From: Methanobrevibacter thaueri | GTDB lineage: Archaea; Methanobacteriota; Methanobacteria; Methanobacteriales; Methanobacteriaceae | Length of the DNA: 45,148 bases | Assembly (NCBI RefSeq): GCF_015062905.1 | Contig: NZ_SUTK01000011.1 | Coordinates: 1 to 45,148, forward strand | Direction: 5' to 3' | In this document: piece after piece, positions 41,837 through 45,148 of the stretch | Numbering within the stretch: position 1 is the first letter of the stretch | How the letters are laid out: each line of letters begins with the position of its first letter | The notes under the pieces: generated by a model | The model's input: the letters and a program-made list of their open reading frames with translations, nothing else | Database searches by the model: none | What the model was told of the DNA's origin: nothing | Position numbers and translations under genes: made by a program

Positions 41837-42776
41837 ATTTAAAACCCCTTCAAAGAGAACCTTGGAAATAATGTCTGAAGTTGCAAAAGGCAACGTCGAA
41901 AAGGACTATGAGGAAAGCTGCATCAATAAGATTAATGACCTGACCGGAAAGGAGCATGTCAGGATGACCTCAAGCGGAAACAACAGCATCTTCATTGCGC
42001 TTTCTGCCGTTGAAGGAGATATCATCATTCCGGATCAGGGAGCATGGCATGGCTTTAAGCAGATTGCCAGATTCCTGAATAAGAACATAATTACTGTAAA
42101 GACAGATTTGGGACTCATAAATACAGATTACCTGGACGATTTGGACATTCAAGATTCATCAGCACTCATATTTACAAGTTTTGCGGGTTACAGCGCCGAG
42201 CAGGATGTCAGATCCATCTGCAAATACTGCAATGACAGAAACATTACCACAATCGAAGACGCTTCGGCAGGAATCGGAGACGATAAAAACAATCTGGGCA
42301 AAAATTCAGACATCATTCTTGCGTCAACAGGTTCACCAAAAATGATCAATGCCGGAAGCGGAGGATTCATTTCAACTGACGATGAGGAAGTTTTCAAAAA
42401 AACTGCCCTCCCACAAAAATTAAGCAAAACATCACAAATAGTATGTAGTGGTATAGATAATGAACTCAATCAAGTTAAAGATAATCTTGAAGTATCATTA
42501 AATGCAACAGACTATGTAAAAAAACACATACCCGATGCAATACATGCAGATAAAAGAGGCCTTAATGTAATTATACCGAACGATAATGCAAAGTCAATAT
42601 GTTGGGATTTGAAAAGGACACTGACAACAGACAAAAGCGGATTCATCACAACATGTCCCAACTATAATCGCGTGAAACAAAAGGCAATTTGTGTAGAAAT
42701 AAAAAATCTTGATTACCCATGCCTGAAAAATGAGTATCTTGATAAGATAATCGATGAGGTCACATGTCGACTGTAA
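41829..42776 (+). CDS. DegT/DnrJ-like PLP-dependent protein
   Basis: Protein of 315 residues, fold type I aminotransferase-like: VRMTSSGNNSIFIAL (about 35-49) corresponds to the small-ligand phosphate loop, FASAGIGD-type DASAGIGDD holds the PLP-Asp, and ASTGSPKMINAGSGGFISTDD contains the candidate Schiff-base Lys. DegT family members aminate sugar nucleotides, but this one is shorter (~370 residues is usual) and is linked to a DNA repair gene. The start is set at 41829 behind GTGAG, inside the end of nreA. Its reaction cannot be deduced; a cysteine-desulfurase-like or sugar aminotransferase activity is possible. Confidence 0.7.
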   Translation: MFKFKTPSKRTLEIMSEVAKGNVEKDYEESCINKINDLTGKEHVRMTSSGNNSIFIALSAVEGDIIIPDQGAWHGFKQIARFLNKNIITVKTDLGLINTDYLDDLDIQDSSALIFTSFAGYSAEQDVRSICKYCNDRNITTIEDASAGIGDDKNNLGKNSDIILASTGSPKMINAGSGGFISTDDEEVFKKTALPQKLSKTSQIVCSGIDNELNQVKDNLEVSLNATDYVKKHIPDAIHADKRGLNVIIPNDNAKSICWDLKRTLTTDKSGFITTCPNYNRVKQKAICVEIKNLDYPCLKNEYLDKIIDEVTCRL

Positions 42777-43251
42777 GTTTTGTGATTCTGTCGATAATAA
42801 TCTCTTCAATAGACATGTTCTGAAGTTCATCATCACTGATTTTGTATATTTCAACCAGATTCTCCTCATTTGGGATTAAAACATCATCATCTCTAGTAAA
42901 AATAGAGGACAGCTCCTGAGTGTGATCCTTTGAATTTATCAAAATTGCGCATAGCCCCATATTTCCTTCCTTCAGGCCTAAAATTTTAAATGCCTTCGAA
43001 ATCTGGCGCTGGGCAGAACACCTTAAAACTATCTCCACACTTAAGTCATTGGCCAAATTCTCACCACGCTCAAAAGCAAGAAAAGCCTGATTGACACCAT
43101 GAATTATATGATTTTTCGAAACGACCGAATCCGCATTCAGAAGCTGGATAATCTCACCGTCATCCCTAATGGAATTGATTTCATCAAGCACTTCCCCAAC
43201 AGAATCGATGTTTGCCCTAAATCCCAATATTTGAATATTGTCCATATGCAT
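42760..43251 (-). CDS. cgi121: KEOPS complex subunit Cgi121
   Basis: Protein of 163 residues that resembles Cgi121/TPRKB: GFRANIDSVGEVLDEIN (about 10-26), the central LNADSVVSKNHIIHGVNQAFLAF (about 38-60), and the SAQRQISKAFKILGL helix (about 84-98). KEOPS makes t6A37 on ANN-decoding tRNAs; Cgi121 binds the tRNA 3' end. Its 3' end overlaps the end of the DegT-like gene on the other strand by 17 bases. ATG 43245 (MDNIQ) is an alternative start. It follows cimA by one base. Confidence 0.8.
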   Translation of the reverse strand: MHMDNIQILGFRANIDSVGEVLDEINSIRDDGEIIQLLNADSVVSKNHIIHGVNQAFLAFERGENLANDLSVEIVLRCSAQRQISKAFKILGLKEGNMGLCAILINSKDHTQELSSIFTRDDDVLIPNEENLVEIYKISDDELQNMSIEEIIIDRITKLTVDM

Positions 43252-43252
43252 A

Positions 43253-44722
43253 TTAATCCCTTAATAACCTATTTACACCGGCAATGTAAGCCTTCACACT
43301 GGCATTGATAATGTCCGGTTCTGTACCACGGGCTGAAACAACCTTGTCCCCCTGCTGCAATTTAATAATAACATCAATGAAAGCGTCAGTACCTCCGGTG
43401 ATTGCGTCTACGTGATATTCAATCAAAGCAATATCCTTGAACATGTCCAGGGATTTGAGCGCATTGATTGCAGCATCAACAGGACCTACACCCACTCCCG
43501 CATTAAGAATTTCCTCATTATCGATTGTGATTTTAACGGATGCAGTAGGCATAACCTTGTTTCCGGAAACGATGGTTACCTCATCAAGCCTGATTCTGTC
43601 TTCATGATTTATCTGCAAGACATTATCGGCAATTGCCTGCAAGTCAACATCGGTAACAGTTTTTCCCTTATCCGCCAAATCCTTAATGTCATTGCAAATC
43701 TGATTCAGCTGATCCTTATTGACATTCATGCCCAATTCCTTCAATCTGGAATCAAGTCCATGAGTTCCCATATGTTTTCCGAGGATAAACTTGCGCTTAC
43801 GTCCGACAAGTTCTGGAGTTATAGGTTCATAAGTGGCGGAATTCTTAATGATTCCATCTGAATGGATTCCTGATTCATGGGCAAAGGCATTTTCTCCAAC
43901 AATCGCCTTATTGGGCTGGATATACACTCCAGTGGATCTTGCAACCAATTTGGAAATGTCATAAATTTCACCGATTTGAACATTGGTTGAAAATTCGGGA
44001 AGCAGTCTGTCAATGCTGACGATACACTCTTCAAAAGAGGTGTTTCCGGCCCTCTCTCCAATACCGTTAACGGTGGTATGGATTTCGCTAGCCCCCGCCT
44101 TAACTGCAGATAATGTATTTGCAACAGCAAGTCCAAAATCATTATGGCAGTGCACAGAAAGAGGAGCATTCAAATTGTTTAACCTGCTGAATAAATCATA
44201 AGAAGAATCAGGAGTCAATATTCCCACAGTATCACATACGCAAAGCCTGTCTGCTTTATGGTCAATTGCATTCAAAAAGACTTCCCTTAAAAAATCAACA
44301 TCACTTCTGGAAGCGTCCTCTGCGGATATCTCAACAATCAAACCATGATCCTTACAGTAGTCGATTGCATCATTAGATAAGTCAATGAGCTTGTCCCTAG
44401 TTGTATTCAATTTATCTGAAATGTGCAAATCTGAAGTCGGAACAACAAGGTTGACAGCATCAACATCACATTCAAGACAGTAATCTATATCAACATTCAA
44501 TGGTCTTGAAAAACTTAAGATTTCTGCATTAAACCCCTGTTTGGTAATTTCCTTAATGGATTCTCGTTCACCTTCAGATGTAATTGCGGAACCTGCTTCA
44601 ATAAAATCGATTCCTATTTCCTCAAGCTTGGAAGCTATTCTTAGTTTTTCCAAAGGGGTTAATGAAACACCAGGAGTCTGTTCCCCATCACGCAATGTTG
44701 TATCTAATACTTTAATATTCAT
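43253..44722 (-). CDS. cimA: (R)-citramalate synthase / 2-isopropylmalate synthase family
   Basis: Protein of 489 residues: DTTLRDGEQTPG (7-18), SVHCHNDFG (~197-205) with metal His pair, GERAGN, then a linker and the LeuA C-terminal regulatory domain (about 370-489). It condenses acetyl-CoA with a 2-oxo acid. Length and the close match to the archaeal CimA pattern (VNLVVPTSDLHI, SAEDASRSD) favour citramalate synthase, the first step of isoleucine from pyruvate; LeuA is the alternative, while the homocitrate synthase AksA lacks the regulatory domain. ATG 44722 fits the GTGAT ribosome site. An AATAC-GG-GTATT repeat lies about 21 bases upstream. Confidence 0.8.
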   Translation of the reverse strand: MNIKVLDTTLRDGEQTPGVSLTPLEKLRIASKLEEIGIDFIEAGSAITSEGERESIKEITKQGFNAEILSFSRPLNVDIDYCLECDVDAVNLVVPTSDLHISDKLNTTRDKLIDLSNDAIDYCKDHGLIVEISAEDASRSDVDFLREVFLNAIDHKADRLCVCDTVGILTPDSSYDLFSRLNNLNAPLSVHCHNDFGLAVANTLSAVKAGASEIHTTVNGIGERAGNTSFEECIVSIDRLLPEFSTNVQIGEIYDISKLVARSTGVYIQPNKAIVGENAFAHESGIHSDGIIKNSATYEPITPELVGRKRKFILGKHMGTHGLDSRLKELGMNVNKDQLNQICNDIKDLADKGKTVTDVDLQAIADNVLQINHEDRIRLDEVTIVSGNKVMPTASVKITIDNEEILNAGVGVGPVDAAINALKSLDMFKDIALIEYHVDAITGGTDAFIDVIIKLQQGDKVVSARGTEPDIINASVKAYIAGVNRLLRD

Positions 44723-44762
44723 AAGAATCACTGAAAAATTTCAATACGGGTATTAAGTAATA

Positions 44763-44779
44763 AAAAAACAGTCAAAAAA
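44763..44779 (-). terminator. T-run terminator after 5S rRNA
   Basis: On the minus strand two T7 runs separated by GACTG follow the 5S gene by about 20 bases. Archaeal rRNA transcripts typically end at T-runs without a hairpin. The cimA promoter must be squeezed into the next ~40 bases. Confidence 0.5.
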
Positions 44780-44800
44780 AGTAAGTAATAATTGTAATAG

Positions 44801-44924
44801 AAGGCTTGCAGCGAAATGAAATTCCCATAGAAAACCATAGTACACAAACAAAACGCAAAAAGACTTCACTACTGGGATCGAAACGAGTCCAGGTATAACC
44901 CTCATGCTATGGCCGCAATACCTA
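44801..44924 (-). rRNA. rrf: 5S ribosomal RNA
   Basis: About 124 bases on the minus strand. The 5' part TATTGCGGCCATAGCATG and the loop region CTGGACTCGTTTCGATCCCA are typical of methanobacterial 5S rRNA, and the 3' part TTTCGCTGCAAGC pairs with the 5' TTGCGGC. It lies ~140 bases after the 23S 3' end, the expected archaeal order. The usual GAAGTTAAG loop reads GTAGTGAAG here, a small departure. Ends are estimated to within a few bases. Confidence 0.85.
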
Positions 44925-45060
44925 CATATTACATATGAGTATGAAAAATAAATTATAATTAGTGCAACTTTCACCCTTACTGTTAACACCTAACCAAATT
45001 GTTATCAAACTATGTATCACTTGAATAAGTCAATACATACGTTTACTAACAATTAAAATA

Positions 45061-45148
45061 ATGCAAGCGAACAATTGGAAGCAGCGGACTAAACAACTCG
45101 GAAAAAAAACCTCGAAGCGTACATCCCTACCCCATCAAACAAGTCTTC
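45061..45148 (-). rRNA. rrl: 23S ribosomal RNA, 3' end (partial)
   Basis: The minus strand opens GAAGACTTGTTTGATGGGG, then AGGGATGTACGCTTCGAGG and TTTAGTCCGCTGCTTCCAAT, the conserved terminal domain of archaeal 23S rRNA (domain VI). The gene continues beyond the window. The 3' end is near 45061-45070. The spacer to 5S holds no tRNA. Confidence 0.85.

Noticed and set aside
44925..45060. tRNA in the 23S-5S spacer
   Set aside because: No cloverleaf, TTC-arm motif or anticodon arm can be drawn from the spacer on either strand.
1..45148. CRISPR arrays, insertion sequences or prophage genes
   Set aside because: No regularly spaced direct repeats, transposase or phage-like proteins were seen.

Overview
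The window is from a methanogenic archaeon of the order Methanobacteriales, most likely Methanobrevibacter (species not determinable by eye). The DNA is AT-rich, promoters carry TTTATATA-type TATA boxes, and start codons sit behind GGTGA/GGAGG ribosome sites. It encodes a complete energy-converting hydrogenase Eha operon, an archaeal GatDE amidotransferase, the split archaeal GMP synthetase, a Cgi121/KEOPS subunit, a Nre DNA-repair protein, and secreted Ig-repeat proteins of the adhesin-like type abundant in gut Methanobrevibacter.

Layout. 88-1491 (minus): a four-gene operon of two 2TM proteins, a LytTR DNA-binding regulator and a DUF3021 membrane protein. 1618-3434 (minus): a translationally coupled pair resembling plant vitamin E enzymes, a VTE5/SEC59-like polyprenol kinase and a VTE1-like tocopherol cyclase. 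3709-6295 (minus): a secreted Ig-repeat protein with a C39-like cysteine peptidase domain, an EamA-like membrane protein and two zinc-ribbon microproteins, one broken by a frameshift. 6412-21516 (minus): a nucleotide-sugar epimerase, then the Eha cluster read from ehaA at 21516 down to a CBS protein at 7424. Its order is ehaA-O, the 6x and 10x[4Fe-4S] polyferredoxins, a HAD protein, an Ftr paralogue, a PfkB kinase, another polyferredoxin and the CBS protein.

21629-23784: a galE-like epimerase, a CPBP membrane protease and an unknown Cys-tailed protein. 24011-32303 (plus): a close-packed run of HTH-cupin regulator, acyl-CoA synthetase, vorC-vorB-vorA and gatD-gatE. 32344-33396: a queuine/archaeosine-precursor transporter and a TM2-like protein. 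33397-33952: a gene-free stretch holding a TATA promoter bracketed by two DtxR-like palindromes and closed by a strong terminator, so probably a metal-regulated noncoding RNA. 33953-36190 (minus): a secreted Ppx/GppA-family domain fused to Ig-like repeats. 36428-38784: a zinc-ribbon protein, a C_GCAxxG_C_C protein, thioredoxin reductase, a 47-residue membrane protein and a membrane-anchored unknown. 38852-42776 (plus): guaAA, an acidic 86-residue protein, guaAB, nreA and a DegT-like protein. 42760-44722 (minus): cgi121 and a citramalate/isopropylmalate synthase. 44801-45148 (minus): 5S rRNA and the 3' end of 23S rRNA, which runs off the window.

How it fits together. Eha uses the membrane ion gradient to drive reduction of ferredoxin with H2, feeding CO2 reduction and reductive carboxylations. 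Acyl-CoA synthetase plus VOR would use that ferredoxin to turn branched-chain fatty acids into 2-oxo acids for valine, leucine and isoleucine, while CimA offers the citramalate route to isoleucine. The most unusual items are the putative metal-controlled RNA, the secreted Ppx/GppA protein, the VTE5/VTE1-like pair and the archaeal LytTR/DUF3021 locus.
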